A stretch of DNA of 64,000 nt. It comes from Roseateles_E cavernae (lineage in GTDB: Bacteria; Pseudomonadota; Gammaproteobacteria; Burkholderiales; Burkholderiaceae_C). Made by a program: the position numbers and the translations under genes. This document shows, in pieces, positions 24,353-33,490 of the stretch (the stretch's first letter is position 1; every line of letters starts with the position of its first letter). The stretch lies in contig NZ_JBDPLH010000005.1 in the NCBI RefSeq assembly GCF_040187885.1, positions 1 through 64,000 of the forward strand, given 5' to 3'. The notes beneath the pieces are model-generated. The model was not told the DNA's origin. It was given only the letters and a program-made list of their open reading frames with translations, and did no database searches.

Positions 24353-25597
24353 ATGTCTGAATTCCATCCGCAGACCGCCATCGTCCTGGCGGTCTTTTTC
24401 ATTGTCTATCTGGGCATGATCCTGGGCGGCCTGCCCCGGCTGCATCTAGACCGCACCGGTGTGGCCCTGCTGGGCGCCATCGCCATCGTCGGCTTCGAGG
24501 TGATGACGCCCGAGCAGGCGGCCCAGTCCATCCACCTGCCTACCATCCTGCTGCTGTTCTCCTTCATGGTGATCTCGGCGCAGATGCGGCTGGGCGGCTT
24601 CTATGACGCGGTGACGCGCCGCATCGCCGCGCTGCCGCTGGGCTCGATGGGGCTGATGGGCGTGATCATCGCCGTCTCGGCCCTGCTGTCGGCGGTGTTC
24701 TCCAATGACATCGTCTGCCTGGCGATGGCGCCGGTGCTGGCCGAGGTCTGCCTGCGCCGCCGGGTCGACCCCATCCCCTTTCTGCTGGGCCTGGCCTGCG
24801 CCAGCAATATCGGCTCGGCCGCCACGCTGATCGGCAACCCGCAGAACATGCTGATCGGCGAGGTGCTGCGCCTGCCCTTCGCGGCCTATCTATGGCAGGC
24901 CCTGCCGCCGGTGGTGGCCGGTCTGCTGGCGCTGTGGGCGCTGCTGGCCTGGCCGCTGCGCCGCCCGGCCGCGCCGCTCCAAGCCAGCCCGGCCCAATTG
25001 CAGGCGCTGCAGACCGAGGCCACGCCGCTGGACCGCTGGCAGACCGCCAAAGGCCTGATCGTCGCGCTGGCCCTGGTGGCGATCTTTCTGTTCACCGACT
25101 GGCCGCGCGATGTGGCCGCCCTGGTCGGCGCCGGCCTGCTGCTGCTGAGCCAGCGCTTTCACTCCTCCAAGGTGATGGGGCTGATCGACTGGGAGCTGCT
25201 GATCCTGTTCATGGGCCTGTTCGTCGTCAACCATGCGCTGGAGCTGACCGGGCTGACCCAGCAGGCCGTGGCCTGGCTGGCCGCGCAGGGCATCGACCTG
25301 AGCCAGCCGCTGGCGCTGTTCATCGCGACGCTGGGCCTGTCCAACCTGGTTTCCAATGTGCCGGCCGTGATGCTGCTGCTGCCGGCCGCCGAGGGTGCAC
25401 ATGCCGGCGCGACGCTGGCCCTGGTCAGCACCATGGCCGGCAATCTGCTGATCGTCGGCTCCATCGCCAACATCATCGTCGTCGATGCCGCGCGGCGCTG
25501 CGGCATCGAGATCGACTGGCGCCGCCATGCCCGCACCGGCGTGCCGGTGACGGTGCTGACGCTGGCGATCACCGCGCTGTGGGTGGCGCGCCTCTGA
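24353..25597 (+). CDS. SLC13/ArsB-superfamily anion permease
   Basis: About ten membrane helices over 414 residues, with the ion-transporter superfamily signatures NIGSAATLIGNPQNMLIG in the first half and NLVSNVPAVMLLLP in the second. These duplicated re-entrant-loop motifs form the substrate and sodium sites in SLC13-type carriers. It lies nine bases after the hydroxy-acid oxidase gene and is probably co-transcribed, suggesting uptake of a carboxylate or hydroxy acid; an inorganic anion is also possible. Confidence 0.82.
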   Translation: MSEFHPQTAIVLAVFFIVYLGMILGGLPRLHLDRTGVALLGAIAIVGFEVMTPEQAAQSIHLPTILLLFSFMVISAQMRLGGFYDAVTRRIAALPLGSMGLMGVIIAVSALLSAVFSNDIVCLAMAPVLAEVCLRRRVDPIPFLLGLACASNIGSAATLIGNPQNMLIGEVLRLPFAAYLWQALPPVVAGLLALWALLAWPLRRPAAPLQASPAQLQALQTEATPLDRWQTAKGLIVALALVAIFLFTDWPRDVAALVGAGLLLLSQRFHSSKVMGLIDWELLILFMGLFVVNHALELTGLTQQAVAWLAAQGIDLSQPLALFIATLGLSNLVSNVPAVMLLLPAAEGAHAGATLALVSTMAGNLLIVGSIANIIVVDAARRCGIEIDWRRHARTGVPVTVLTLAITALWVARL

Positions 25598-25603
25598 CGC
25601 GCC

Positions 25604-26962
25604 TCAGCGGGCTCTGCCCCAGAGCAGCGCTTGCAGACGCTCTTCCCACCGCGGGAAACTCGAGTAGCGCCCAGGGTGCGCGGCTGGGTCGGCGCCGCTG
25701 CCGCCGATCGCATAGGCGATGCCGTGGCCGGTGGCCGGGTCCAGCAGCAGGCCGGACTGCAGCCCATAGGCAAAGCCCAGATGGCCCCAGGCCTGCTGGC
25801 CGCCGGCTTCGACCAGGCGATCCCCGCGCCCGCCCTGGCTGCGATCAATGAAGTGCTGGACGCCCAGGCCCCAGGCCTGGAACAAGCCGCCCAGCGAGTC
25901 GCCATTGGGCGCCGCCGCCTCATAGCGCCACTGCTCGCTGAACAGGGCCTGCACCGAGGCGGGCTGCAGAAAGCGCCGTCCCTGATGGCGCCCACCGGCG
26001 GCCAGCATCGCCGCCACCGTGCCCAGATCGGCCACCCGCGTGCGCAGACGTCCCTGCGGGCCAAACAGCGAGCCATTGCTGCCGAGCAGATAGTCGTCCA
26101 GTCCGCTGGGCGGCGCCGGACGCTGGCTGCGGAAGTCATCGGTCTGCACGACCCAGGGGCCGGCGGTGTGCCAGCGCGCCTCGTCGTCGGTGGCGCGTTT
26201 GCGGTACAGGGTGGCGATATTCGCCAGCTCGGCCGCGCCCAGCTGGCTGGGCTCGAACCCACCGGCCAGGCCCAGCGGCGCCAACACCTGATCGCGCATC
26301 AGCACATCGAAGCGCTGGCCGGCGGCGCGCTCCATCACGCTGGCGATCACGCCGTAGTTCAGATTGCTGTACTCGAAATACGCGCCCGGCGCCTGCGCGG
26401 GTGGCGACCAGGACTCGCCGCGCCCGAAATGCGCACCGCCCGGCAGCAGCTTGGACGCCAGCGTCTGCCCCGCCGTCAGATAGGCTCCGCCGGCATCGCG
26501 CAAGCCGGCGCGGTGGCTCAGCAGCAGGCGCAGGCTCAGGCGCTGCGCCGGGAACGCCGGATGGCGCAGCGCAAAACCCAGGGCGTCGCCGATGTCGGCA
26601 TCCAGGTCCAGAACGCCGGCCTCGACCAGGCGCATCACCCCCAGCGCAACGACCAGCTTGCTGACCGAGGCGACGCGGAACAAGGTGTCGCGGGTGACAG
26701 GCAAGCCCTGACCCCGATCCTCGCCCGGCGCGATCCAGCGCCGGCCGAACTGGCCCTCGTAGACCGGCTGTCCGGCGCGCATCACCAGCACCGACAGGCT
26801 GGCCAGCGGGCACTGCGGGTCGTCGAGCAGGTCTTGCAAACGGGCCGGCAGCCGCGCATCGCTGCCGCTGTCAGTTGCGCAGCCGGGCATCGCACAAAGC
26901 AGCGCGCCCGTCTTCAGCAGACGGCGGCGCCGCACATCGGGGGAAAGAGGTTTCGCAGGCAT
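25604..26962 (-). CDS. Exported serine hydrolase of the class C beta-lactamase fold
   Basis: A 452-residue protein with the nucleophile motif SVSK (SxxK), the YSNLNY tyrosine motif and a C-terminal GHLGFAYG block in place of KTG. This fits the esterase/carboxypeptidase branch of the beta-lactamase superfamily rather than a true resistance enzyme. The N-terminus RRRRLLKTGALL resembles a twin-arginine signal and a cysteine follows at about residue 28 (MPGC), so it may be exported as a lipoprotein, though the lipobox is imperfect. I use the ATG at 26962; an in-frame start 57 bases upstream is less likely. It converges on the permease gene. Confidence 0.82.
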   Translation of the reverse strand: MPAKPLSPDVRRRRLLKTGALLCAMPGCATDSGSDARLPARLQDLLDDPQCPLASLSVLVMRAGQPVYEGQFGRRWIAPGEDRGQGLPVTRDTLFRVASVSKLVVALGVMRLVEAGVLDLDADIGDALGFALRHPAFPAQRLSLRLLLSHRAGLRDAGGAYLTAGQTLASKLLPGGAHFGRGESWSPPAQAPGAYFEYSNLNYGVIASVMERAAGQRFDVLMRDQVLAPLGLAGGFEPSQLGAAELANIATLYRKRATDDEARWHTAGPWVVQTDDFRSQRPAPPSGLDDYLLGSNGSLFGPQGRLRTRVADLGTVAAMLAAGGRHQGRRFLQPASVQALFSEQWRYEAAAPNGDSLGGLFQAWGLGVQHFIDRSQGGRGDRLVEAGGQQAWGHLGFAYGLQSGLLLDPATGHGIAYAIGGSGADPAAHPGRYSSFPRWEERLQALLWGRAR

Positions 26963-27053
26963 GGCCGCAGTGTGCCCAGCCCCGCGCGCCGGGTGGCTGA
27001 GATTCTGTGCTGCGGCCATGCATGGCGGTTATGCGCTGGCCCGCAGCGCGCGC

Positions 27054-29105
27054 TCAAGCCGCCTGTTTCTTCGCCACCAGGGTCAGGATGTCATAGCTGG
27101 CCACCAGCTCGCCGCGCTGGTTCATCACCTGCACGTCCCAGGCCACCACGCCCTGGGGCGGCTGGTCCGGGCGGTTGCCGCGGTCGATGCGGCGCTTGGC
27201 AGTAAGGCGGGCCTGGATGGTGTCGCCGATGGCCACCGGGTTGACGAAGCGCAGTGTGTCCAGGCCGTAATTGGCCAGCACCGGCCCCGGGGCCGGCGAG
27301 ACGAACAGGCCAGCCGCCGCGCTGAGCACGAAGTAGCCGTGCGCGATGCGCTGGCCGAACTGCGTGTCCTTGGCCGCGATTTCGTCGAAGTGCATATAGA
27401 AGAAGTCGCCGGAGATACCGCCGAAGTTGACGATATCGGCCTCGCTGACGGTGCGCCGGTGCGTCAGCAGCGAGTCGCCGATGCGGATCTCCTCGAAGTG
27501 CTTGCGGAAGGGATGGATGGCTTCTTCCTGCACCTGGGCGCCGCGCTGGTACTCGCCGGTGATGGCGGTCAGCATCGTTGGCGAGCCCTGCACCGCGCAG
27601 CGCTGCAGATAGTGCTTGACGGCACGGATGCCACCCAGCTCCTCGCCACCGCCGGCGCGGCCCGGGCCGCCGTGCTTGAGCGCCGGCATCGGCGAGCCGT
27701 GGCCGGTGGACTCCTTGGCGGCCTCGCGATCGAGGATGTGCAAGCGGCCATGGAAGGCGCCGGCGTGATAGACCGCTTCGGCCGCAATCGCCGGGGTCTT
27801 GGTGATGACGGAGCCGACCAGGCTGCCGCGGCCCTTGGCGGCCAGGGCCAGGGCCTCGTCCAGATCACCATAAGGCATCAGCGTGGAGACGGGGCCGAAG
27901 GCCTCGAGCTCATGCACCGCCGGGTTGCTGAAGGCATCGCGGCACAGCAGCAGGGTCGGTGCGAAGAAGGCGCCGTCGCCGACGCCCTCGCCGATGGGCG
28001 CAAAGCCGTCGCGCTCGCCGAACACGATCTCGTTGCCGGCGCTCAGCTGGGCCAGGCGCGCGGCCACATCGGCCTGCTGCTCCTTGGAGGCCAGCGCCCC
28101 CATGCGCACCCCCTCGACGGCCGGGTCGCCGACCCGGATCTTGGCCAGGCGCTCGCACAGCATCGCGGCCACCGCGTCGATATGGCGGGCCGGCACGATG
28201 GCGCGACGGATGGCCGTGCATTTCTGGCCGGCCTTGGCACTCATCTCGCGCGCCACTTCCTTGACGAAGAGCTCGAACTCCGGATCACCCGGCTCGACAT
28301 CGGGCGCCAGGATGGCGCAGTTCAGGCTGTCGGCCTCGGCATTGAAGGGGATGCTGCGGGCCACGATGTTCTTGTTGACCTTGAGCATCGCCGCGGTGTC
28401 GGCCGAGCCGGTGAAGGTCACCACATCGGTCTCGCTCAAGCGGTCCAGCAGATCACCGGAACTGCCGACGATCAGCTGCAGCGCGCCGGCCGGCAGCAGG
28501 CCGGATTCATGGATCAGGCGCACGCAGGCCTCGGCCACAAAGCTGGTGGCGGTGGCCGGCTTGACGATGCAGGGCATGCCCGCCAGGAAGCTCGGTGCGA
28601 ACTTCTCCAGCATGCCCCACATCGGGAAATTGAAGGCATTGATGTGCACGGCCACGCCGCGCTTGGGCACCAGCACATGGGAGCCGATGAAGCTGCCCTC
28701 GCGGCCCAGCACCACGGCCGGGCCTTCGTGCACGATATTGCTGGAGGGCAGCTCGCGTCGGCCGGTGCTGGCATAGGCGAACAGGGTGCCGGTGCCGCCC
28801 TCGATATCGATCCAGCTGTCGGCGCGGGTGGCGCCGGTATGCGCCGAGATCGCGTACAGCTGTTCCTTGCGCTCCACCAGATAGGCAGCCAGGGCCTTCA
28901 GGATGGCGGCGCGCTGCTGGAAGTCCAGCTTCAGCAGCGCGGGCAAGGCCTGACCCCGGGCGTAGGCCAGCGACTCGGCGAAGTCCAGGCTCTCGGCATG
29001 GGTGTGGGCCACGGCGCGGCCGTTGATGGCGCTGTGCAGGCTGCGGCCCGGCTCGGCCCCCACCCAGCGGTTGGAGATCAGGCTTTGGAGGATGGGAGTA
29101 CTCAT
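27054..29105 (-). CDS. paaZ: Oxepin-CoA hydrolase / 3-oxo-5,6-dehydrosuberyl-CoA semialdehyde dehydrogenase
   Basis: Bifunctional ring-opening enzyme of aerobic phenylacetate degradation, 683 residues. Residues about 1-515 are an aldehyde dehydrogenase (NAFNFPMWGMLEKFAPS, FTGSADTAAML, catalytic cysteine in AGQKCTAIRR); residues about 535-683 are an MaoC-type R-specific hydratase (FGGISGDFFYMHFDE). It is the most distal paa gene, separated from the solute-binding-protein gene by a GC-rich hairpin, so it may have its own promoter or be read at a lower level. Confidence 0.96.
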   Translation of the reverse strand: MSTPILQSLISNRWVGAEPGRSLHSAINGRAVAHTHAESLDFAESLAYARGQALPALLKLDFQQRAAILKALAAYLVERKEQLYAISAHTGATRADSWIDIEGGTGTLFAYASTGRRELPSSNIVHEGPAVVLGREGSFIGSHVLVPKRGVAVHINAFNFPMWGMLEKFAPSFLAGMPCIVKPATATSFVAEACVRLIHESGLLPAGALQLIVGSSGDLLDRLSETDVVTFTGSADTAAMLKVNKNIVARSIPFNAEADSLNCAILAPDVEPGDPEFELFVKEVAREMSAKAGQKCTAIRRAIVPARHIDAVAAMLCERLAKIRVGDPAVEGVRMGALASKEQQADVAARLAQLSAGNEIVFGERDGFAPIGEGVGDGAFFAPTLLLCRDAFSNPAVHELEAFGPVSTLMPYGDLDEALALAAKGRGSLVGSVITKTPAIAAEAVYHAGAFHGRLHILDREAAKESTGHGSPMPALKHGGPGRAGGGEELGGIRAVKHYLQRCAVQGSPTMLTAITGEYQRGAQVQEEAIHPFRKHFEEIRIGDSLLTHRRTVSEADIVNFGGISGDFFYMHFDEIAAKDTQFGQRIAHGYFVLSAAAGLFVSPAPGPVLANYGLDTLRFVNPVAIGDTIQARLTAKRRIDRGNRPDQPPQGVVAWDVQVMNQRGELVASYDILTLVAKKQAA

Positions 29106-29163
29106 GGCGATCTCAGCAAATAAATCAGTCTTGACCTGGGTATCGGGTGGGCAAAGGACGCAG

Positions 29164-29189
29164 CGAGCGGGCTGAGATCAGCCCGCTCG
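29164..29189. terminator. Strong GC hairpin between the solute-binding-protein gene and paaZ
   Basis: Arms CGAGCGGGCTGA and TCAGCCCGCTCG are perfect over 12 bases with almost no loop, so the real stem is about 11 bp. It starts 20 bases after the stop of the leftward gene at 29210. No T-run follows on either strand, so it could be a partial terminator or an mRNA-stabilising end. Confidence 0.55.
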
Positions 29190-29209
29190 GCAGTCAGAAG
29201 CCGCTTCGA

Positions 29210-30373
29210 TCAGGGCTGGTATTTCCAGGCGCCGTTCTCGATCTTCACCATCACGCGGGCACGCTGGTCCAGGCCCAGGTGGTCGGTGGCCGACATATTG
29301 AACACGCCGTGCGCGCCGGGCAACTCCTTGACCGCTTCCAGCGCGTCGCGCAGCGCGACGCGGAAGGCCGGCGTGCCGGGCTGGGCGCCGCTCTTCAGCG
29401 CGACCGGAACGGCGGCCTGCAGCAGCAGACCGGCATCCCAGGCATGGCCGCCGAAGGTCGAGACGCTGCCCTTGCCGAAGGCCGCCTCGTACTTGGCGAT
29501 ATAGGCCTGCGCGCTCTTCTTCACCGGGTGGCTGGCCGGCAGCTGGGCCGCCACCAGCACCGGGCCGGACGGCAGGAAGGTGCCCTCGACGTCCTTGCCA
29601 CCGACGCGCAGAAAGTCGTTATTGGCCACGCCATGGGTCTGGTAGTACTGGCCCTTGTAGCCGCGCTCCTTCAGCGCCTTCTGCGGCAGCGCGGCCGGCG
29701 TGCCGGAGCCGCCGATCAGCACCGCATCGGGCTTGGCCGCGACCAGCTTCAGCACCTGGCCGGTCACCGAGGTGTCGTTGCGGTTGTAGCGCTCGTTGGC
29801 GACGATCTTCAGGCCCTTGACCGCAGCGATCTTGGCGAACTCCTGGTACCAGCCTTCGCCATAGGCATCGGCAAAACCGATGTAGGCGGCGGTCTTGGCG
29901 CCGTTGTCCACCATGTGCTGGACGATGGCCAGGGCCATCATGATGTCGTTCTGCGGCGTCTTGAAGACCCACTTCTTCTTCGCGTCCATCGGCTCGACGA
30001 TGCGGGCCGAGGCGGCCATCGAGATCATCGGCGTGCTGGCCTCGGAGACGGCGTCGATCATCGCCAGCGAGTTCGGCGTCACGGTGGAACCCACCACCAC
30101 ATCGACCTTGTGCTCGGTGATCAGCTTGCGGGTGTTGGAGACCGCCGCCGTGGTGTCGGAGGAGTCGTCCAGCACGATGTAGTTGATCTTCTGGCCCGCG
30201 ATGGTGGTGGGCATCAGCGTGATGGTGTTCTTCTCCGGGATGCCCAGCGACGCGGCGGCGCCGGTGGCCGACACCGTCACGCCGACATTGATGTCGGCCT
30301 GCGCGGCAAAGGCCACGGCGGCAGCGGCCAGGGCCACCAGGTTCTTGATCATGTGGTTGCGCTTCATCGTCAT
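29210..30373 (-). CDS. Branched-chain-amino-acid-type ABC transporter substrate-binding protein
   Basis: The 387-residue protein has a signal peptide (MIKNLVALAAAAVAFAAQA) and the LivJ/Peripla_BP_6 fold: INVGVTVSATGAAASLG, LDDSSDTTAAVSNTRKLI, VVVGSTVTPNSLA and YIGFADAYGEGW. Such genes often sit in Burkholderiales paa clusters, which suggests phenylacetate or another aromatic acid as ligand; this is inferred. No permease or ATPase gene is nearby. The ATG at 30373 has a TTGGAG site a few bases before it. It follows paaR by 32 bases in the same direction. Confidence 0.9.
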   Translation of the reverse strand: MTMKRNHMIKNLVALAAAAVAFAAQADINVGVTVSATGAAASLGIPEKNTITLMPTTIAGQKINYIVLDDSSDTTAAVSNTRKLITEHKVDVVVGSTVTPNSLAMIDAVSEASTPMISMAASARIVEPMDAKKKWVFKTPQNDIMMALAIVQHMVDNGAKTAAYIGFADAYGEGWYQEFAKIAAVKGLKIVANERYNRNDTSVTGQVLKLVAAKPDAVLIGGSGTPAALPQKALKERGYKGQYYQTHGVANNDFLRVGGKDVEGTFLPSGPVLVAAQLPASHPVKKSAQAYIAKYEAAFGKGSVSTFGGHAWDAGLLLQAAVPVALKSGAQPGTPAFRVALRDALEAVKELPGAHGVFNMSATDHLGLDQRARVMVKIENGAWKYQP

Positions 30374-30405
30374 CGTCTCCAAGGGTTTGTTTTGCACTGA
30401 CTCAA

Positions 30406-31026
30406 CTACTCAACAAGAGCGGCCGGCTTGCTGGCCTGCACCGCGCCCAGTCCACCAAAGAACAGATCGGCCACCATAGGCGCCACCGATTCGTAACTCA
30501 ACTCACCATCGGGCCGCAGCCAGGTGAAGGTCCAGTTGATCATGCCAAACAGCAGCATGGTCAGCGGCTTGTGCAGGCGCGCGGCCTGCAGCTCCGGGCG
30601 AACTGCGGCCACCGCCTCGGCAAAGGCCGCCACCACCTGGCGCTCGACCAGCAGCAGGCGCTCGCGGTCGGCGTCGTCGAGGAATTTCACGTCCTCGGTC
30701 AGTACCCGGTGCTGGTGCTGCGCCTCGCCATACTCGCGCACAAAGCGCGCGATCAGCGCGCGCAGATGCGGCTCGGGGGCCAGGTCTTGCGCGCGCACCT
30801 CCTCGACCAGACCGGCCAGGCTCTGCACATGGCTCTCGCAGATTTGCATCAGGAGTTCATGCTTGTCGCGCACATAGTGGTAGAGCGTCGGCTTGGAGAC
30901 CTCGCAGGCCTCGGCCACCTCGTTCATCGAGGTGCCGGGATAGCCCTTGCGCGCGAACAGCCGCGCGGCGGCGGCGAGGATTTCCTCGCGGGTGGATTCG
31001 AAACCTGGGGCTCTGCCTCGGGCCAT
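30406..31026 (-). CDS. paaR: TetR-family repressor of phenylacetate catabolism
   Basis: A 206-residue regulator: N-terminal TetR helix-turn-helix (REEILAAAARLFARKGY, TSMNEVAEACEVSKPTLYHYV) and an all-helical ligand domain. In betaproteobacteria the paa regulon is governed by a TetR-type PaaR that releases DNA when phenylacetyl-CoA is present. The gene is seven bases after paaE inside the operon, giving autoregulation. The palindromes upstream of paaG (37400-37431) have the TetR operator style and are the likely target. Confidence 0.88.
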   Translation of the reverse strand: MARGRAPGFESTREEILAAAARLFARKGYPGTSMNEVAEACEVSKPTLYHYVRDKHELLMQICESHVQSLAGLVEEVRAQDLAPEPHLRALIARFVREYGEAQHQHRVLTEDVKFLDDADRERLLLVERQVVAAFAEAVAAVRPELQAARLHKPLTMLLFGMINWTFTWLRPDGELSYESVAPMVADLFFGGLGAVQASKPAALVE

Positions 31027-31033
31027 GGAGTGC

Positions 31034-32113
31034 TTATCTTTCGTCGAATGAGATCACCACGCGCGGCGTCAGCGCATGGGCTTGGCAGCTGAGGATAAAG
31101 CCGGCCGCCAGCTCTTTCTTGTCGAGCGCGAAATTCTTGTCCATGCGCACCTCACCCTCGATCAGCTTGCAGCGGCAGGTCGAGCAGACCCCGCTCTTGC
31201 ACGAGAACGGCACATCCATGCCGGCGCGGGCCGCAGCATCCAGGATGCTGGGGTCGGTCTTGCTGAACTCGATCTCCCGGCTGACGCCGTCGCGTATCAC
31301 CGTGACGCGGGCGCTGTCGGCATCGCCCTCGCGCACCTCGTGCGGCGCCGGCTTGCCGGTCTGCATCTCGACCGTGCCGAAGCGCTCGATATGGATGCGC
31401 TCCTCGGGCACGCCGGCACCGAGCAGCGCCGCCTCGACCTCGTCATTCATCTGGAAGGGGCCGCAGACGAAGACCTGGTCGATGCCGGCGGCCGGCACCA
31501 GGGTCTGCAGGAACTCGGCGATCTTGGCGCGGTCCATGCGGCCGGCCATCAGCGGCGAATCGACCGCTTCGCGCGAGAACACATGGTGCAGCGACAGCCG
31601 GGTCAGGTACTGGTTCTTCAGGTCCTCGATCTCTTCCTTGAACATCGTCGAGGCCTGGCGGCGGTTGCCGTAGATCAGCGTGAAGCGCGACAGCGGCTCG
31701 CGCGCCAGCACCGTCTTCATGATGGACAGGATGGGCGTGATGCCCGAGCCGGCCGCGATGCCGACATAGTGGCGGCGCGCGGCCGCGTCCAGCGGCGCAA
31801 AAAAGCGACCCTGCGGCGGAAAGACCTGGATCTCGTCGCCGGCCTTCAAGGCCTGGTGCACCCAGGACGAAAACACGCCACCCTCGACCTTGCGAACGCC
31901 GACGCGCAGCTCGCCATCATCGACGCCGGCGCAGATCGAGTAGGAGCGGCGCAGGTCTTGGCCGGCCACCTCGTGGCGCAGGGTCAGGTATTGCCCCTGG
32001 GTGAAACGGAAGGTCTCGCTCAGTTCGGCGGGCACCTCGAAACTGACGATCACGGCCTCCTCGGTATCGGGCCGGACCTCGCGCACGCGCAGCGGATGGA
32101 AGTGGAGGCTCAT
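31034..32113 (-). CDS. paaE: Phenylacetyl-CoA epoxidase reductase subunit
   Basis: NADPH-dependent reductase that feeds electrons to the PaaABC oxygenase. The 359-residue order is FAD domain (RRSYSICAG), NAD-binding domain (GIAAGSGITPILSI, FVCGPFQM) and C-terminal plant-type 2Fe-2S ferredoxin domain with the ligand pattern CKSGVCSTCRCK plus a later cysteine in LSCQA. The ATG overlaps the paaD stop by four bases. Complete and normal in length. Confidence 0.97.
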   Translation of the reverse strand: MSLHFHPLRVREVRPDTEEAVIVSFEVPAELSETFRFTQGQYLTLRHEVAGQDLRRSYSICAGVDDGELRVGVRKVEGGVFSSWVHQALKAGDEIQVFPPQGRFFAPLDAAARRHYVGIAAGSGITPILSIMKTVLAREPLSRFTLIYGNRRQASTMFKEEIEDLKNQYLTRLSLHHVFSREAVDSPLMAGRMDRAKIAEFLQTLVPAAGIDQVFVCGPFQMNDEVEAALLGAGVPEERIHIERFGTVEMQTGKPAPHEVREGDADSARVTVIRDGVSREIEFSKTDPSILDAAARAGMDVPFSCKSGVCSTCRCKLIEGEVRMDKNFALDKKELAAGFILSCQAHALTPRVVISFDER

Positions 32114-32634
32114 AGCGGTTTGAAGTGCTCAAAGGGTTCGCGGCAGGCCATGCAGCGGTACAGCGCCTTGCAGGCGGTGGAGCCGAAGGCCGAGAGTTTT
32201 TCGGTCTGCTCGCTGCCGCAGCGTGGGCAGGCCAGCTTGGTCAGCGAGGCGCGATGCACCAGCCGGATCGGCTGGCCCTGGCCCGCCGCGACCGGCCCCG
32301 GCGGGGCAATGCCATAGGCGCGCAGCTTCTCGCGGCCCGCGTCGCTGATCCAGTCGGTGGTCCAGGCCGGGGCGCGCTGCATCGTGATCTCGATCTCGCC
32401 GAAGGCGGCCAGCGCGGCACGCACATCGTCCTGAATCAGCTCGGTGGCCGGGCAGCCCGAGTAGGTGGGCGTCAGCACCACCTCCAGGCCACCGGCGGTT
32501 TCCTTCAGATCGCGCACGATGCCCAGCTCGCACAGACTGATCACCGGCACCTCGGGGTCCGGGACCTGGCGCAGCACCTCCCAGGCGGCTTCCAGCCGGC
32601 CGCAAGCGGGGCCGTGCGCGCTGGCCTGGTTCAT
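32110..32634 (-). CDS. paaD: Phenylacetate epoxidase assembly/maturation protein
   Basis: A 174-residue MIP18/DUF59-type protein: DPEVPVISLCELGIVRD, PTYSGCPATELI, and a C-terminal zinc ribbon (CPRCGSEQ ... CMACREP). PaaD is needed for activity of the PaaABCE oxygenase, probably in iron-sulphur or di-iron centre assembly. The ATG at 32634 shares one base with the paaC stop (TGATG); two in-frame GTG codons directly before it are alternatives. Confidence 0.95.
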   Translation of the reverse strand: MNQASAHGPACGRLEAAWEVLRQVPDPEVPVISLCELGIVRDLKETAGGLEVVLTPTYSGCPATELIQDDVRAALAAFGEIEITMQRAPAWTTDWISDAGREKLRAYGIAPPGPVAAGQGQPIRLVHRASLTKLACPRCGSEQTEKLSAFGSTACKALYRCMACREPFEHFKPL

Positions 32635-33410
32635 CACCACCGGCCTCCGGGGTAGGCACGCTGCAGATACTGCAGGGTTGCCAGCATATGGCCCATATGC
32701 TCGCTGTGGATGCCGCGACGGCCCTGGCTCTGATAGGGGCTGTCCTTGGGGCAAGCCAGGCCTGCATCGGCCAGCACTTCGGCCATCTGGGCCTGCCATG
32801 CGGGCTTCAGTTCGGACCAGGCGGGACCCAGGCCTTGCGCGGCCGCGGCGGTGTCGACCGCATCGCTGTCGAACAGTTCGTTGAAGTAGGGCCAGAGGCT
32901 GGCCAGTGCGGCCTGCATGCGGGCGGCGGACTCCTCGCTGCCGTCGCCCAGGCGCACGACCCAGTCGGCAGCATGCTGCTGGTGATAAGCGGCTTCCTTG
33001 ACGGCCTTGCCGGCGATCGCCGCCAGCTCGGCATCGCTGGAGCTCTGCAGGCGCTGCCACAGCAGCAGCAGCCAGGTCGCGACCGCGAAATTGCGCAGCT
33101 GGGTGTAGGCGAAGTCACCGCGCGGCAGCTCCATCAGCACCGGGTTCAGGTACTGGCGCTCGTCGCGCAGAAAGGCCAGCTGGTCCTCGTCATGGCCCTG
33201 GCCGTCGAGCTTGGCGGCATGGGTCAGCAGGCCGCGGGCCTGGCCCAGGAGGTCCAGCGCCATATTCGACAAGGCCAGATCCTCTTCCAGGATGGGCGCG
33301 TGGCCGCACCATTCGGAGATGCGCTGGGCCAGCACCAGGCAGCTGTCGCCGAGGCGCAGCAGGTACTGGACTTCGGGGCTCGCGCCCACATTGATTGACT
33401 GTTGGCTCAT
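32634..33410 (-). CDS. paaC: Phenylacetyl-CoA epoxidase structural subunit
   Basis: A 258-residue ferritin-like four-helix protein that pairs with PaaA in the oxygenase core but lacks a functional di-iron site. Blocks: YLLRLGDSCLVLAQRISEWCGHAP, EEDLALSNMALDLLGQAR, and QGRRGIHSEHMGHML at the C-terminus. The ATG at 33410 has a GGAG site seven bases before it. A GC-rich repeat of about 70 bp separates it from paaB. Confidence 0.96.
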   Translation of the reverse strand: MSQQSINVGASPEVQYLLRLGDSCLVLAQRISEWCGHAPILEEDLALSNMALDLLGQARGLLTHAAKLDGQGHDEDQLAFLRDERQYLNPVLMELPRGDFAYTQLRNFAVATWLLLLWQRLQSSSDAELAAIAGKAVKEAAYHQQHAADWVVRLGDGSEESAARMQAALASLWPYFNELFDSDAVDTAAAAQGLGPAWSELKPAWQAQMAEVLADAGLACPKDSPYQSQGRRGIHSEHMGHMLATLQYLQRAYPGGRW

Positions 33411-33417
33411 GCCAGGA

Positions 33418-33490
33418 CTCCCGCCGGGCCGCCCCAAGGGAGGCCTGCGCCCCCTCGGGGGGCAGTGAACGAAGTGAACGTGGGGGTCGT
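33418..33490. repeat. Burkholderiales-type GC-rich intergenic repeat inside the paa operon
   Basis: The stretch contains CCGCCCCAAGGGAGGC, then GCGCCCCCTCGGGGGGCAG, then GAACGAAGTGAACGTGGGGG. From memory, closely similar elements are scattered between genes in many Comamonadaceae-related genomes. The GCCCCC/GGGGGGC arms can fold. It is the only copy I see in the window and sits in the only long gap between structural paa genes. Confidence 0.6.

Noticed and set aside
25604..26962. Antibiotic-resistance beta-lactamase
   Set aside because: It keeps the SxxK and YxN motifs but has a divergent third motif and an esterase-like pattern, so a resistance role is not supported.
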